Of a stretch of DNA of 59,573 nt, positions 21,649 through 33,224 are shown piece after piece. Below the pieces are notes generated by a model. It saw nothing but the letters and a program-made list of their open reading frames with translations. It had not been told where the DNA came from and ran no database searches. The DNA comes from Basidiobolus meristosporus CBS 931.73. Taxonomy: Eukaryota; Basidiobolomycota; Basidiobolomycetes; Basidiobolales; Basidiobolaceae. The DNA lies in assembly GCA_002104905.1 (NCBI GenBank), contig MCFE01000549.1, positions 1 through 59,573 on the forward strand, read 5' to 3'. The first letter of the stretch is position 1. Each line of letters opens with the position of its first letter. The translations under genes and the position numbers were made by a program.

Positions 21649-21940
21649 TGTTGTATTGTATTATGATTGGTCTGGGGTCTGTTCTACCATGTAGAGACTA
21701 ATCAAAAATATGCAACAACTTCCAGTATGCTAATACTGAAATGGCTTTCTGAGAGTTTGATACACCAATAGAAGATATAATTCTCACTACAATCCTTAAT
21801 CTTAGGCTCAAAATATACTATAGGCAGTGTTTCTCACTTCTACAGCAGTGTTCTAACCTTCTGTTGACTATTGTGTAATTTACTTTTATAGTAACTTTCT
21901 TTCATTTGGAAGTATAGAGGCCTACCCTATTAAAGATTAT
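21649..21940 (-). repeat. Truncated LTR F
   Basis: The reverse complement matches the last ~290 bp of the solo LTR at 51481-52735 (GTCAACAGAAGGT, ATACTGGAAGTTGTTG, CATAATACAA). The minus-strand 3' end is intact (starts TGTTGTATTG on +); the upstream part, including the minisatellite, is lost at 21940. Confidence 0.75.
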
Positions 21941-22254
21941 TGAGATGATCCCATCAAAAGGCCGTCACAAAGTTAATGTCCTGTAGCTAAGAGGTATTGA
22001 TCTCATCAGGACACTGTCCAAAGACCATTGAAAAATAATTGCACCCCAGATTTCACAAAAAACTTTGTCAAAGTTTTCTTCACAACAATGTATAAGTGGC
22101 TTTTGATTAGTTCCCTGCCAATTTGCTCACTTTCTGATCCCAGACACTCTCTTGCCTCCTATGTTTGTGCGAATTGATTGGCTATTGCCTCTTTTTCACA
22201 CTCCTTACTTCCTGACTCAACTATCTCTCTTACTTCTCATGCATACAAATTGAT

Positions 22255-24322
22255 TTATTTCCATTGAAACTTCAGTTGTACCTCAATTGTCAATTGTATT
22301 GGCCTATACAAGTCTCTATACCCTACACTAACATTAAGCCCAACCCCACACTCAACAAGTAACTCCATTAAAATCCACCTCTCAATAAGTATTTCTGCTT
22401 CAATACTCTGGTTCCAAATATTTGGCGCAAACCCAATGAGTTTATGCCACTGTTCATTCACTGGTTTCCACACATCCTGGTCTTCAGCCAGCATTGCAAG
22501 GTCTAGCTCCTCATCTCCCAGCCTTTGCAATAAATCCTTGTAATATTCCAGTGAGTTTTCTTGAGCACTGCTCTTGAAAAAGTGCTGCAACCTCTTGGTG
22601 TGCCCATTAATGTTCCAAAACTCCACTGAAGGCATGGTGATAGTCCTTCAAGCTCTTGACATTGTAGCCTTGTCTGTCAGTGAGGTCTCCATTCTGTCAA
22701 CAATGGAGGATGTGGAGGCTGTGGTAGACAAATTGACTTTTTCAGCAAACTCCACTACCTTGCTGGAGTGTAGCTCCACTGACTGCGCTTCCAACTCTTG
22801 TGAAAACAGCTGTTTTCTTGTTGGTAATTCTTCTTGGCTATGATGGGATTCAGTCTGTTACTGGCTTGCGGCGCTAATTGGCAAGAACTGCAGTTTTTTT
22901 ACATGCCTCCCTGTCTCAGGCTTGATTAGACATTTTTCCCTTGACCTTTTCCTTTATTGCTGCCAGGTCTTTCACTGCTACTTTGTCTGAGTGCTTCTTG
23001 TAAAGAACTAGGTTTTCTCCTAGATGAATTCTGCTCTGATGCATCTGTTTTGGCCTGCTTGTCCCTTGCTGGCACTCTTCTGGCAACCTGACATTTCTTT
23101 TCAGCTTGTTCAGAGCTCTTGACTGTAGTTGTGCCAGGTCTTGTAGACGCGGCTGGTTTTCATCCCTTCCAGGTCCTTCACTGCTGCTTTATCTGGGTAC
23201 TTCTTGAGTGGTACTATGCTTTTTCCTTGATAAATGTTGTGCTGGTGCATCCATGTCTGCCTGCTTGTCCTTAATTGGCACTCTTCCAGCTGTCTGACAT
23301 CTCTTTGACGCTTGTCTGAAGCTTTTGGCCCTGCTTGTGATTGGCTCTTGAGGAAGCTACTGGTTTTTAGCCATGGCACCCTTGTTCTTCTCCCTTTGAT
23401 AGTTTTGGCTTTGCATAAGATACTTTCTTAGCATACTAATGCTGGCCTAAAATCTGTTTGCCTGTTTGAGTCCAGGATAATGCTCATCAGACAAGTCAAG
23501 TGCATTCTGCTTGGCCTTGAGTTCCTGATGGTCTCATGGTATGCTGGCCTTAAGGTGATGGCATGCTATACTTCTAACAGCCTCTTGTATATTAGCCCAC
23601 TCTGCATTATTGCACTCAATGGCTTCATAGATCTTCAATGTCTATTGATTCTTAGGCTTTGGTATAAACACAACATTGTCTCCCTCCCATGCTGCAATAG
23701 GTTTTTCTGTTGGCTTTATCTTTGGGCACTGTTGTCGTGCCTCAAAGACTGTACAGTGTTCCTCTGCCGTTACATTGGGAAACGGCTCAATATCTTGCTA
23801 TGACATTGAGCTACTTGAGTTCCTTCTTTGCAGCAGAGGTACTGCTTTCTCTACCAGGGATATTGACTACTCTACACGTATTATCCGCTCATCCTGTTTT
23901 TGGACTACTTCCTAATTTCTCTGGGCCATTGGATTTATCCTATCAGCCACTGCACCTATTTGCTTCATTAATGCTTTGGTATGAGCTAACAACATACTTG
24001 CTAGTATGGGTGGTGGTGATGTTATCCTGGCCTCTTGCTGATCTTCAACTAAGGGTATTGTGTTTGCTATATTCTCATCTGCCTGAGCATAAAGGTCAGC
24101 TTGTAGCTCCGCAGAGGTTCTCAATTGCCTACTTGACTGAGAGCCTGAGGAGTCCGCATTATTACCTTCAATGGGCATACTGTCTACAGGGCCTTTTTTA
24201 GATGTAGCCCTGCTTGTTGCACTGAATGTCAAAGCAAGCTGTTGTCCAACCATTCTTCTGTTGCCATCAGTGGTGGGGTTTGGTTGAGAACCAGCCAACT
24301 TTGCTTTATTTCTTGGCAGCAT
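22255..24322 (-). pseudogene. CACTA #3 ORF2 partner protein, broken
   Basis: Start ATG at 24322 (MLPRNKAKLAGSQPNP), stop at 22255, about 688 codons with several lesions. Open pieces: 24343-23912 (N-terminus, ends near AVADRINPMAQRN), 23379-23110 (repeat region), 22635-22255 (C-terminus: WNINGHTKRLQHFFKSSAQE to VQLKFQWK). This copy has the longest readable C-terminal block. Domain order is as in 12136-14221. Function unknown; always adjacent to and divergent from Tnp2. Confidence 0.72.
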
Positions 24323-24485
24323 ATATATATGGAAGTGAGTCAAACCAAAGGGGAAATAGTGTTACATATACATGCATATGTGGTGCCACAACTTTATTTA
24401 TAATGCTTACTATGGCGGATCATCATTAAATCTTACATTCATGTAGGTGCAATGTCTCAAATACAAGACTGTCTTAAGTTCACAT
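24323..24485. promoter_or_regulatory. CACTA #3 divergent promoter, ORF2 half
   Basis: Contains the reverse complement of the conserved block: TGAGTCA at 24336-24342 and CCAAAGGGGAAATAGTG. The Tnp2 half is at 33797-33857, displaced by copia A1. Confidence 0.55.
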
Positions 24486-24833
24486 TGTTAAAAGAGTCTT
24501 GGAGATATTGGAAGTGAATGGGAGAACAAGTAGATTATATGGTTTACACTTAATGATTTATTGAATGTAAAAGTAGTATTTATACTTTTACATGGTCTTG
24601 GCATTACAAACACATAGAATAGGTTGAGAAAGGTCCCAAGAACATGTGTGCAAAGTTTGGGGCAGTTTGGACAACTTTGAGAATTTTCTTGTTCTGGTTA
24701 CTTGGTATTTTGGTGAAAGTACTCTAAGTAAATCCCAACAGCAATTTGGTCAGTTTTCTCTAGGATTTGAGGGTATTGATCTAAGTGACCAAGTTAGGTG
24801 AATATTTAGGTGGAATTACAAGTTTTTACAACA
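24486..24833 (-). repeat. Copia A1 3' LTR
   Basis: 348 bp, TGTTAAAAGAG to TTTTTACAACA on the + strand. Preceded, in element sense, by a purine-rich GCTGAGTGGGAG polypurine tract at 24834-24845. Confidence 0.92.
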
Positions 24834-25375
24834 CTCCCACTCAGCTAAATGTTCATACTGACTAGTCCTAATTTTGACCGAAGATATTCAAACTTGTATC
24901 TAGCTAATGGTTTGGTAAATATGTCTGCAATCATTTCACCTGAAGGACAGTAAACTAAGCTAACTAAGTTATTCTCTATAGCTTCACGTATGAAATGATG
25001 TCTAATATCTATGTGCTAGCTTCTAGCATGAAAAGTTGGATTTCTACCTAATTGTATACATCCTTGATTATCTTGAAATAAAGTAATAGGCATTTTTTGA
25101 CATAGGCCTAAATCTGTAAAAAGCTTTCTTAGTCACATTGCTTCTTTTGTAGCATCACAGGCTGCCATGTACTCTGCCTCTGTGGTAGAAAGTGCTACGG
25201 TTGGTTGCTTTCTTGAGTTCCATGAAATAGCTTCTTTACAGTAAAGAAAGGTGTATCCTGTGGTGGATTTTCTGTCTCCCAAATTTTGTCCCCAATCAGC
25301 ATCAGAGTATCCCAAACCTCCTGTTCTGGATCCTTATAAGTGTATCTTAAGCAGATATCAGCAGTTCCTTTTAGG
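24834..25375 (-). pseudogene. pol: Copia A1 RNase H end of pol
   Basis: Encodes the RNase H C-terminal motif: SDADWGQNLGDRKSTTGY, ISWNSRKQPTVALSTTEAEY, then after a stop LFQDNQGCIQLGRNPTFHAR and DIRHHFIREAIENN. These are hallmark copia RNase H residues (DADWG, STTEAEY, DN). Separated from the RT at 29820 by insertion of gypsy B1 with target duplication TAGG. Confidence 0.92.
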
Positions 25376-25743
25376 TGTTATGATTTGCCACTTGAATGTT
25401 TAAGTTAGAGCAGTTTTTAGTCAAATCAATTAGTATATGTTTAGGTTATCAGTATATCAGTATTATCTATGAAATCAGTAGCATTAGTCAGCAAATGAAT
25501 CAGCAGATCCTTATCAGACAGAAATAGATATATTAAGTAGGATCTTATTGGGTGATGATGATGCAATCAGTTGAGTCATCAGCCACAACCTACATTAGGA
25601 AATACAATTAGTCAGCAATTGATCTGGCAAAATGCATACAAGGAGCTGCTGGAACCTCAACAAAAATCAGTTCAAGTTTTAGTGAATACAATACTAGCTA
25701 AACTCCCTATTCCTCTACAACTCTTATACCAAGACTTGTAACA
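25376..25743 (+). repeat. B1 5' LTR
   Basis: TGTTATGATT to CTTGTAACA. TGAGTCA lies near 25574. The position of the TATA box reads GCATACAAGG (near 25636), where the 3' LTR and the solo LTR have GTATATAAGG, so this promoter copy appears damaged. Confidence 0.94.
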
Positions 25744-25744
25744 T

Positions 25745-25755
25745 TGGTAGCAGCA
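25745..25755 (+). promoter_or_regulatory. B1 primer-binding site (candidate)
   Basis: TGGTAGCAGCA starts just after the LTR. TGGTAGCAG is the pattern pairing with the 3' end of an initiator tRNA-Met (…CTGCTACCA type); the match is only 9-10 bases long. Confidence 0.5.
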
Positions 25756-25801
25756 ATAACCAGAAACCTCCCTCCTGAAGAAAGAAGAAACCACCCTCAA
25801 G

Positions 25802-26932
25802 ATGTCGGACAATCAAGAATGGAAGAATGCCATGCAGCAAAACCTGGCCCAACAGCAACAGTTACTCCAGATCCTCAGCCAACAGCAACAAGGAATTACT
25901 ACCATGGCTCAGAGCCAGCAAAGCCCTGTCAAGAGCAACTTTAGTGTGAAGGTCAACTGGTACCATGGCAGAGTCAATGAAAACCTGGGAACTTGGCTCT
26001 TCCAGATTGAAGAAGCTTTTAAAGCTAAAGGAATTGCTCCAAAGAGCAAGTTGCATTATGCAGCTTCTTACCTGGCAGATGCAGCTTTACAGTGGTACCA
26101 CAACAAGATCAGGTTGGCCACTATGATGGGATGCTCTACAATCTCTACCTGGGATGAGTTTGTGTTGGAAATTCAGGATGCTTTTAAACCTCCACACCAG
26201 CAGACACCACTAAGAAGGAAGTTAAAGACACTCAGACAGAAAGGAATGGTGCAAGAATACATCTATGAGTACAGATGTCTACTTGCACAAATTAAAAGAA
26301 TGAACCCCTTGGATCAAGCTGAATACTTTATTGATGGGTTGAAAGAAAGAACTTGCAAGGAAGTCAATTACCGAAGACCTCAGACTATTGAAGAAGCCAT
26401 CAAGATTGCCATTGACTATGACTCAGCTATGTTTGGAGTTGGGAAGCCTACAGTGACTAATCAGAAAGGCTACAATCATTATGAAAGAAGACAATCAGAA
26501 GCAGTACCAATGGAAATAGATGCTATGCAGAAGAATCCCTCCTCAGAAGAATGCAAGAAGAAAGGACTTTGCTTCAATTGCCACCAGCAGGGACATATTG
26601 CAAAGTACTGCCCTCAGAGAAGAATTGGACACCAGCCAACAAGAACCTTCAACCATATTGAGTCCCATGAGCACAGTAATGTGGAAGATGAGCTTGAAGA
26701 AGACTCAGAACTCACCTTCCACATGACAGAAGAATACCTATCCCAGATGACCTCAAACTCTGGAAAGCTATTATACTTGAATGGAGTAATCAATGGAGTA
26801 TCTGCCAAGATCATGATTGACTCAGGAGCATTGCAAGAGTACATGTCACAGCAATTTGCTTTGAAAGCTGTAATCAACTTGGAACCTACAAATCAACTTC
26901 AGTCTCCACAGCTGATGGGAACTCTCACATAA
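25802..26932 (+). CDS. gag: B1 Gag with zinc knuckle and start of protease
   Basis: 376 codons. Residues 1-45 are Gln-rich ([18 protein letters not shown]). About 50-225 is a retrotransposon-Gag capsid domain ([44 protein letters not shown]). CCHC knuckle [14 protein letters not shown] at 257-270; acidic linker; aspartic-protease motif [11 protein letters not shown] with the catalytic DSG at 340-342. The frame ends early compared with B2: a one-base deletion (CCTACAAATC against CCTACCAAATC) shifts it near the C-terminus, so protease is separated from pol. ATG 25802 is chosen as the first start after the primer site. Confidence 0.92.
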   Translation: MSDNQEWKNAMQQNLAQQQQLLQILSQQQQGITTMAQSQQSPVKSNFSVKVNWYHGRVNENLGTWLFQIEEAFKAKGIAPKSKLHYAASYLADAALQWYHNKIRLATMMGCSTISTWDEFVLEIQDAFKPPHQQTPLRRKLKTLRQKGMVQEYIYEYRCLLAQIKRMNPLDQAEYFIDGLKERTCKEVNYRRPQTIEEAIKIAIDYDSAMFGVGKPTVTNQKGYNHYERRQSEAVPMEIDAMQKNPSSEECKKKGLCFNCHQQGHIAKYCPQRRIGHQPTRTFNHIESHEHSNVEDELEEDSELTFHMTEEYLSQMTSNSGKLLYLNGVINGVSAKIMIDSGALQEYMSQQFALKAVINLEPTNQLQSPQLMGTLT

Positions 26933-26958
26933 TCAACCGTATTACCCAGCCAGTAAGA

Positions 26959-29052
26959 ATGAAGAGCAATGACTATGAAGAAGACCTACAGGCCTATATA
27001 TTTGGGAACTGCAAGTTTGACCTTGTACTTGGAAAAACCTGGCTATTTTGTCGTAATCCATCAATCAACTGGAGAACCCATGCTACTCAGATCCAAAAAG
27101 ACAACAAGACCTATGAGCTATTACCTGCCAGGCTGGATTTCAACTTGGTCAATTCCAGTGTGTTTGAGACAAGTGAACTTAGCAAGACCCAGTTCTGTAG
27201 AGCACCTAGAAATGGTACCAAGATGCTCCTCATGGCAGTATCACAGGAGGATTCCTCTACCCCAGCACCCCAGCAGGTCCAGACTCTCTTGAAGAAATAT
27301 TCAGACGTGTTTCCAGATGAGCTTGTAAGCCTACCACCAGTCAGAGATGTGGATCATGCCATTGACACAGGAGATAGCCCTCCAGTGAGCAAGACACCTT
27401 ACAGAATGAGTCCATTGGAATTGGAGGAAATGAAGAGACAAAGTGATCAGCTATTGGAGCAAGGATACATCAGGCCCAGCAAGTCACCCTGGGGAGCACC
27501 AGTGCTTTTTGTGAAAAAGAAGGATGGAACACTTAGGATGTGCATTGACTACAGAGCCCTGAACTCAGTGACCATCAAGAATAAGTACCCCATACCTTGG
27601 ATTGATGAGCTTTTGGACCAACTTAATGGAGCCACTATTTTCAGCAAGATTGACCTCATGTCAGGATACAACCAAATTAGGGTGAAACCAGAAGATATTC
27701 CTAAGACAGCATTTAGGACCAGATATGGACATTACAAGTACTTAGTCATGAGTTTTGGCCTCACTAATGCCCCTGCAACATTCATGATGCTGATGCAGAC
27801 TGTCTTTCAGGAGTACTTAGACAAGTTTGTGATAATCTACCTGGATGACATATTGATATACAGCAAGACAAAAAAGGATCACATTGTGCACATTGAAAAG
27901 GTCTTGAAGAAACTAAGAGTGAACAAGCTGTATGGCAAGCTAGCCAAGTGTGAATTCTTCAAGGAACATGTTGAATACCTGGGACACATAGTGACTAGCA
28001 CAGGAGTGACCTTAGACCCTAAGAAGGTTGAAGTTACCAAGAATTTGAAGCAGCCCCAAAGCATATCAGAACTCAGATCATTCCTTGGAATGGTTTCCTA
28101 TTATTGGAGATTTGTCAAGTCTTTTGCAAATATTGCAGCCCCTTTAACTGATATCCTCAAGAAAGACAATACCTACAAGTGGGACATAGCTTGTGAGACT
28201 GCCTTCCAGATGCTCAAGAATGAACTTGCTAAGCTGCCATGCTTAAGAATACCAGACTTCAGAAAAGAGTTCACTCTGTGCACAGATGCTTCAGATTATG
28301 CAATTGGTGGAGTGCTGAGCCAAGAACACAAGGGAAAGGACTACCCTGTTGCCTTTGAATCCAAGAAACTGAACTCAGCAGAACAAAACTATCCAGTTCA
28401 TGAGAAGGAGATGCTTGCTATAATACACTGTTTGAAGACATGGAGATGCTATATTGAAGGAGTCAGATGCACTGTGAAGACTGATCATGCCTCCCTCAAG
28501 TATATATTTACTCAGAAGGTACTCTCTAGAAGAATGACAAGATGGAGTGAATACATTCAGCAATTTGACCTGGAGATTGTCTACTGCCCTGGAAAAAACA
28601 ACACAGTTGCTGACACCTTATCAAGATTAGATCAAGTTGCACAACTCAACTTGGTGCATGAATCAGATTGGCCTAGCCTATTACCAAAGTACTTGGAGGA
28701 CCAAGCCATTCCTAATGGGGTGGACAAAGATATCAAGAAGATAATCCGTGATAAAGCCAGCAAATTTGTTGTACAGGATGAAACACTCTACCAAATTATT
28801 GATGGAAGCCCTATTGCCTATTGTCCTTATGTTGCTTGCCTGGATTTAATACATAAGCTACACAATGGATATGGACATCTTGGGATTGAAGGAGCCTATA
28901 GCCTTGTGAAAGCCAGAGCATGGTGGCCCAGAATGAAACAAGATATTGAGAAGCTAGTGAAAACATGCCCAAACTGCCAAATCAATCAAAGCCAGCCACA
29001 AAGAATTGCCAAACTCTTCCCTTTGGAGCCTGTGAGACCATTTGAGAGATAG
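26959..29052 (+). CDS. pol: B1 Pol: protease end, RT, RNase H, integrase N-terminus
   Basis: 697 codons. It covers the protease C-terminal part (residues 1-60), RT (about 130-330; catalytic YLDD at 294-297), RNase H (about 420-540; TDAS with Asp 443), and the integrase HHCC zinc domain near 630-675 ([16 protein letters not shown]). A T-to-A nonsense change (AGATAG against AGATTG in B2) stops it before the integrase core. It is therefore a truncated, inactive polyprotein. Arginine is almost always AGA/AGG. Confidence 0.93.
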   Translation: MKSNDYEEDLQAYIFGNCKFDLVLGKTWLFCRNPSINWRTHATQIQKDNKTYELLPARLDFNLVNSSVFETSELSKTQFCRAPRNGTKMLLMAVSQEDSSTPAPQQVQTLLKKYSDVFPDELVSLPPVRDVDHAIDTGDSPPVSKTPYRMSPLELEEMKRQSDQLLEQGYIRPSKSPWGAPVLFVKKKDGTLRMCIDYRALNSVTIKNKYPIPWIDELLDQLNGATIFSKIDLMSGYNQIRVKPEDIPKTAFRTRYGHYKYLVMSFGLTNAPATFMMLMQTVFQEYLDKFVIIYLDDILIYSKTKKDHIVHIEKVLKKLRVNKLYGKLAKCEFFKEHVEYLGHIVTSTGVTLDPKKVEVTKNLKQPQSISELRSFLGMVSYYWRFVKSFANIAAPLTDILKKDNTYKWDIACETAFQMLKNELAKLPCLRIPDFRKEFTLCTDASDYAIGGVLSQEHKGKDYPVAFESKKLNSAEQNYPVHEKEMLAIIHCLKTWRCYIEGVRCTVKTDHASLKYIFTQKVLSRRMTRWSEYIQQFDLEIVYCPGKNNTVADTLSRLDQVAQLNLVHESDWPSLLPKYLEDQAIPNGVDKDIKKIIRDKASKFVVQDETLYQIIDGSPIAYCPYVACLDLIHKLHNGYGHLGIEGAYSLVKARAWWPRMKQDIEKLVKTCPNCQINQSQPQRIAKLFPLEPVRPFER

Positions 29053-29280
29053 GGAATTGACTTTATTGGAAGACTGCCAACCACCAGGAAATGCAACCAT
29101 TGGATCCTAGTAGCAATTGACCATGCCACTAAATGGCCAGTTGCTAAAGCTGTACCAATAGCCAGTGAACAAGAAGTTGCAAGTTTCATTTACCATGAGA
29201 TCCTGATGAAGTTTGGATGCCCTGTGGAGATCTTATCTGATAGAGGAGCAAACTTTATGGCAAAGACATTAGAGACTTCC
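29053..29280 (+). pseudogene. pol: B1 integrase core fragment
   Basis: In frame after the nonsense codon: GIDFIGRLPTTRKCNHWILV, AIDHATKWPVAKAVP, EILSDRGANFM (first two Asp of the DDE triad). Ends abruptly after KTLET at 29280; the Glu and C-terminal domain present in B2 are missing. Confidence 0.88.
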
Positions 29281-29400
29281 CACATCCCTGTCCACTAATT
29301 AATGCAAAGGCTATTAATTCCCTTCTCTTCCCTTTTCTCTATTTGTAGAGGGGGGGGGAATCCCCCCCTATGCCATGCAAAGCGGGTCGAGTTGGTATCA
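29281..29400. other. Filler sequence with G9-AAT-C7 palindrome
   Basis: About 120 bp not seen elsewhere in the window, joining the broken integrase to the 3' untranslated end. Contains nine G, AAT, seven C (29350-29368), a strong hairpin. Likely a deletion scar with filler DNA. Confidence 0.6.
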
Positions 29401-29447
29401 CAAGAAAAGAGATTCAGGAGAACCCTCTCAACTTTAGTAGGGGAGAA

Positions 29448-29815
29448 TGTTATGATCTGCTGCTTGAATGTTTAAGTTAGAGCAGTTTCTAGTCAAATCA
29501 ATTAGTATATGTTTAGGTTATCAGTATATCAGTATTATCTATGAAATCAGTAGCATAAGTCAGCAAATGAATCAGCAAATCCTTATCAGACAGAAATAGA
29601 TATATTAAGTAGGATCTTATTGGGTGATGATGATGCAATCAAATGAGTCATCAGCCACAACCTACATTAGGAAATACAATTAGTCAGCAATTGATCTGGC
29701 AAAATGTATATAAGGAGCTGCTGGAACCTTAATAAAAATCAGTTCAAGTTTTAGTGAATACAATACTAGCTAAACTCCCTATTCCTCTACAACTCTCATA
29801 CCAAGACTTGTAATA
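29448..29815 (+). repeat. B1 3' LTR
   Basis: TGTTATGATC to TTGTAATA (CA end mutated to TA). Intact TATA GTATATAAGG. Preceded by the polypurine tract GTAGGGGAGAA. Confidence 0.93.
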
Positions 29816-29819
29816 TAGG

Positions 29820-31078
29820 TATCTAAAAATCCGCTTAACTGCTGCAATATGATCAGATCCATAGTTCTGATTATGTTGGCTGACAACTCCCACTGAATAT
29901 GAGATATCTGGACGTGTTCCAAGCATTATATACATCAGACTGCCGACCATAGATTGATAAGGAAAGTCAGGGCTTTCAGATAGCACCAAACTCTCTTGAT
30001 TTGGTTGAGTTTTGACCAAGTTAAGGTTTGACTCCATTGGGGTAGCTGCCAGTTTACAGTCTTTCATTTTATACTTCTTTAGTATATCTTGAATATACTT
30101 TGATTGGCTTAGGGTGATAGTCTGGGTACTTCTGTCTATGGAGAACTTAATCCCTAAGTAGTAACTGAGTTCTCCTAGATTGGACATCTTGAACTCCTTA
30201 GATAGGCTGGATTTAGTCTCTTCCAATGTTGCTAGGTTATTGGTGGCTATAATAAGATCATCCACATATAGAGCTAATAGAACTGGATTTGCTCTATCTG
30301 GCTTATGATATATACTATAGTCAGCATTACTCCTTTTAAAACTCAAAGATTCCAAATAAGAATCTATCTTGCAATTCCAGGCTCTTGGTGATTGTTTGAG
30401 ACCATATAGTGACTTTTTAAGCTTGCAGACCAAATGAGGGTCATCTTGGTCAACAAACCCATCAGGCTGGTCCATATACACATCCTCATCAAGTTCTCCA
30501 TTCAAAAATGCAGTTTTTACATCCATTTGATGAATAAAAAACTTATAGTTGGCTGCAATAGTCAATATTAATCTGATGGAATTTAACTTGCTACCGGTGC
30601 AAAGGTCTTAGTATAGTCAAGTCCTTTTGTTTGAGAGTATCCTTTGCTACAAGTCTTGCTTTGTATCTTTCATTGTACCATCAAACTTGTATTTTGTCTT
30701 GAAGACCCATCTGCTTCCAATTGATTTTTGGTTGATTGGTAATTTGACTAAGTCCCAAGTTTGATTTTCCATTAGGGCCTGATATTTCTCAGTCATTGCA
30801 GATCTCCAAAACTTTGTCTGAGGGCTATTTAGGGCCTCTTTTACAGTCCGGGGTTCATCAATATGGACTGAATAGGCATAGGCTAAGTTTGTACCCTCAT
30901 TGATATAGTAATTTGAGCTATTTCTTGTCCGATTGGATCTCCAGGCATTTGATACTGTAATGATCACTTCTGGGATATTTGTGGGCACTGATTCTGGCAG
31001 AACCACGGTTGTAGAGTCCTCTGGAGTGAAAAACTTTTCATTGTTTTGCTCGGATTCAATCCTGACAATTGGTGGACT
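29820..31078 (-). pseudogene. pol: Copia A1 reverse transcriptase
   Basis: Two main open pieces. 31006-30647 has the RT N-terminus (EALNSPQTKFWRSAMTEKY, GSRWVFKTKYKFDG). After a frame break, 30565-29820 has MDVKTAFLNGELDEDVYM, SLYGLKQSPRAWN, the catalytic YVDD at 30257-30268, and the connection domain (MVGSLMYIMLGTRPDISY). All are diagnostic of Ty1/copia RT. The end is cut by B1 at 29820 and the protein continues at 25375. Confidence 0.94.
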
Positions 31079-31880
31079 TCAGATCAAATTTTTGTCATCA
31101 TCTGATGTCATTTTTTGTGAAAATTTTGAATTTTCATCAAACAACACATCCCTGGACTTGATCAGCTTCTTTGCTTTGGTATTGTAGAGTCTGTATGCCT
31201 TACTCTCATTGCAGTAGCCCAAAAATATGCATTGTACACTTTTTGGTTCAAATTTTGACTGATTTCCAGCCAGTTTTTTGGCATATGCTGTGCACCCAAA
31301 TATTCTTAGATGTTCTGCACTTGGCCTGTATCTATACCATGATTCAAATGGAGTAGAATCACAAAGTATTCTGTAATAACTCCTATTTTTAAGGTATACA
31401 GTAGTGGCAACTGATTCCGCCCAAAAATCATAGGGTAATTTTTGATCATGGATCATAGATCTTGCCATATCAATTATTGATCTGTTAGCTTGTTCTGCTA
31501 CTCCATTTTGCTGTGGGGAGTAGAGTATAGTAGTCTCTTGCTTTATCCATGAATTATGCAGAAGTGGATGAGGAGTTTTGAGGTATATTCTCTACCATTG
31601 TCAGAGCGTATTTTCTTGCTTTTTTCACTAGTTTCTCTCTCCACTATGGTTTTAGACTCCCTGAACTTAGACAGAGCTTCTTCCTTTCTCTCCATGAAGT
31701 AGACCCATGTGTATCTAGTATAATCATCAATAAAAGTGATTAAATACTTCATCCCGCCTAAGGATAAATTTTGCATAGGTTCACACAGATCTGAGTGAAT
31801 TGGATCTAATTTTTTTTTAGTTTTGATTAACCCAGAGCTCTTGAATGGTTGTCTGGCTTATTTCTCATATAAGCAGGCTT
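31079..31880 (-). pseudogene. pol: Copia A1 integrase
   Basis: Integrase core in shifted frames. A D-containing SDLC…QNLSLGG start is near 31790, KYLITFIDDYTRYTWVYF follows, then IRSDNGREYTS (second Asp) near 31605. The third catalytic Glu is in a QNGVAEQANRS stretch near 31500. After it come MARSMIHDQKLPYDFWAES and the C-terminal FGCTAYAK and CIFLGYCNESKAYRLYN blocks to 31079. At least two frameshifts. Confidence 0.92.
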
Positions 31881-33224
31881 CACAGTGCTCCAAATTAGCT
31901 GATCTTTGATCATTTTATGCAAATAATCAAAATTGATGTATCCAAATCTCCTCTGCCAAAGCATTGGTGTTTCTTCATTTAAGTTACTTATATTGGCTTC
32001 CATATATGATGGAATATAAGTCAATTTGTATAGATTCTGATCTCTGATGCCCAAAGCAATATGAGCACCATTTTGATCAGTGATCCTGCATCCAGAATTG
32101 TCAAAACTGAAACTGAGTCCTTCTGCTGGGGCCTTGCTTACAGAGAGTAGGTTCTTGGCTATTTCTGGTACATAGAGTACTTCTTTAAAGGTCAGTGTAT
32201 GGCTTCCTTCACTACTTCTAAGGTTTACTTGGATAGTTCCTTCTCCCACTGCATCAAGTGTTCTATTGTCACTCATGAAAACCTTCTTAATTGGAATTTC
32301 TTGATATTGGGTAAAAAGTTCTTTTTGGTGTGTAAAGTGTTGAGATGCTTCAGAGTCAATATACCACGTCTGAGAATCCTTGTTTGTGTTCATATTTAGT
32401 GCAGAAATGAATAGTCTATCTGCAGTTGTTGCAGCATTTCCATATTCAGGCTTCTTTTGCTTATTATCTTTCTTTTTGAGACACCAGTCTGATGTGTGTC
32501 CTTTCCTTTTGCAGTAGTAACAAAACAGGTTGCTGCTGCCTTTGTAGGGTCTTGGGTACCTCCTTTGTTGGTTATCATTGCTTATTAAGGGATTTTCTTC
32601 TTCCTTCTTATTGGCGCTTGACTTTCTTAATTCTTCATCCAGGAGCCTTCCATATACATAATTTAAGGTCAAATCTTCAGTTCTGGACTCTAGGGCTGAT
32701 ACAAGGCCCTGAAACTTGTATGTCAGGCAATTCAGGATGGTAACTATCACATCCTCATCAGTAGTTGGCACACCCACAGATTCCATCTCATCTACCAGCA
32801 GGGTAATTCTGTTAATTAGATTTTTCATTTCTTCTCCTGGTAGCATCTTTGTAGAAAAGAATTTTTGTCTCAGATACATTTTCTTGGCAGCTGAACATGA
32901 CAGGTAGGTGTCTTCTAATGCTTTCCAGGCATTCTTTGCCGTTTTTGCTCTTGAGTATTGAATTAGCAATTTGTCCTTGACATTAAGACAAATACAGTTA
33001 AAGGCACTTTGTTCTTTCTTCTGGTACTTTAAGGCTTCCTCTCCCATGTTTTTAGGAGGGCATTCTTCTCCCATGACAATATCCCAAAGGCCTCTTTCTT
33101 GTAGCAGCATCTGCATTTTCACCTTCCACACTTGGCAGTTAGATCCATCCAACTTTTCAGCAGAGGGAAAAATTCCAGTAATAGCAGTAGTAGTCATTGC
33201 AGAGAGTAACAGCTTGGGGCTCAT
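31881..33224 (-). pseudogene. gag: Copia A1 Gag-protease-preintegrase
   Basis: Gag with a UBN2-like capsid region (KLDGSNCQVWKVKMQMLL, YLSCSAAKKMYLRQKFFSTK), CCHC knuckle CYYCKRKGHTSDWC (near 32490) and protease WYIDSEASQHFT, in which the usual DSG/DS(G/T)A glycine is Glu (GGA to GAA). Pre-integrase LWQRRFGYINFDYLHKM follows. The frame breaks near 31900 before the HHCC cysteines (HCEACLYEK). Possible starts: ATG 33224, inside the primer site, or MTTTAITGIF at 33197. Confidence 0.92.

Larger units (their letters stand above)
25376..29815 (+). mobile_element. Ty3/gypsy retrotransposon B1
   Basis: LTRs 25376-25743 and 29448-29815, both 368 bp. Flanked by the 4-bp duplication TAGG (25372-25375, 29816-29819). 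Encodes gag then pro-pol in the gypsy order (protease, RT, RNase H, integrase). The integrase end is deleted and replaced by about 120 bp of unrelated sequence (29281-29400). Inserted in the RNase H region of copia A1. Confidence 0.95.

Noticed and set aside
23710-24201. 163-codon plus-strand ORF, hydrophobic, looks membrane-like
   Set aside because: Antisense shadow of the ORF2 coiled-coil region; hydrophobicity arises from reverse-complemented Gln/Lys/Asn codons.
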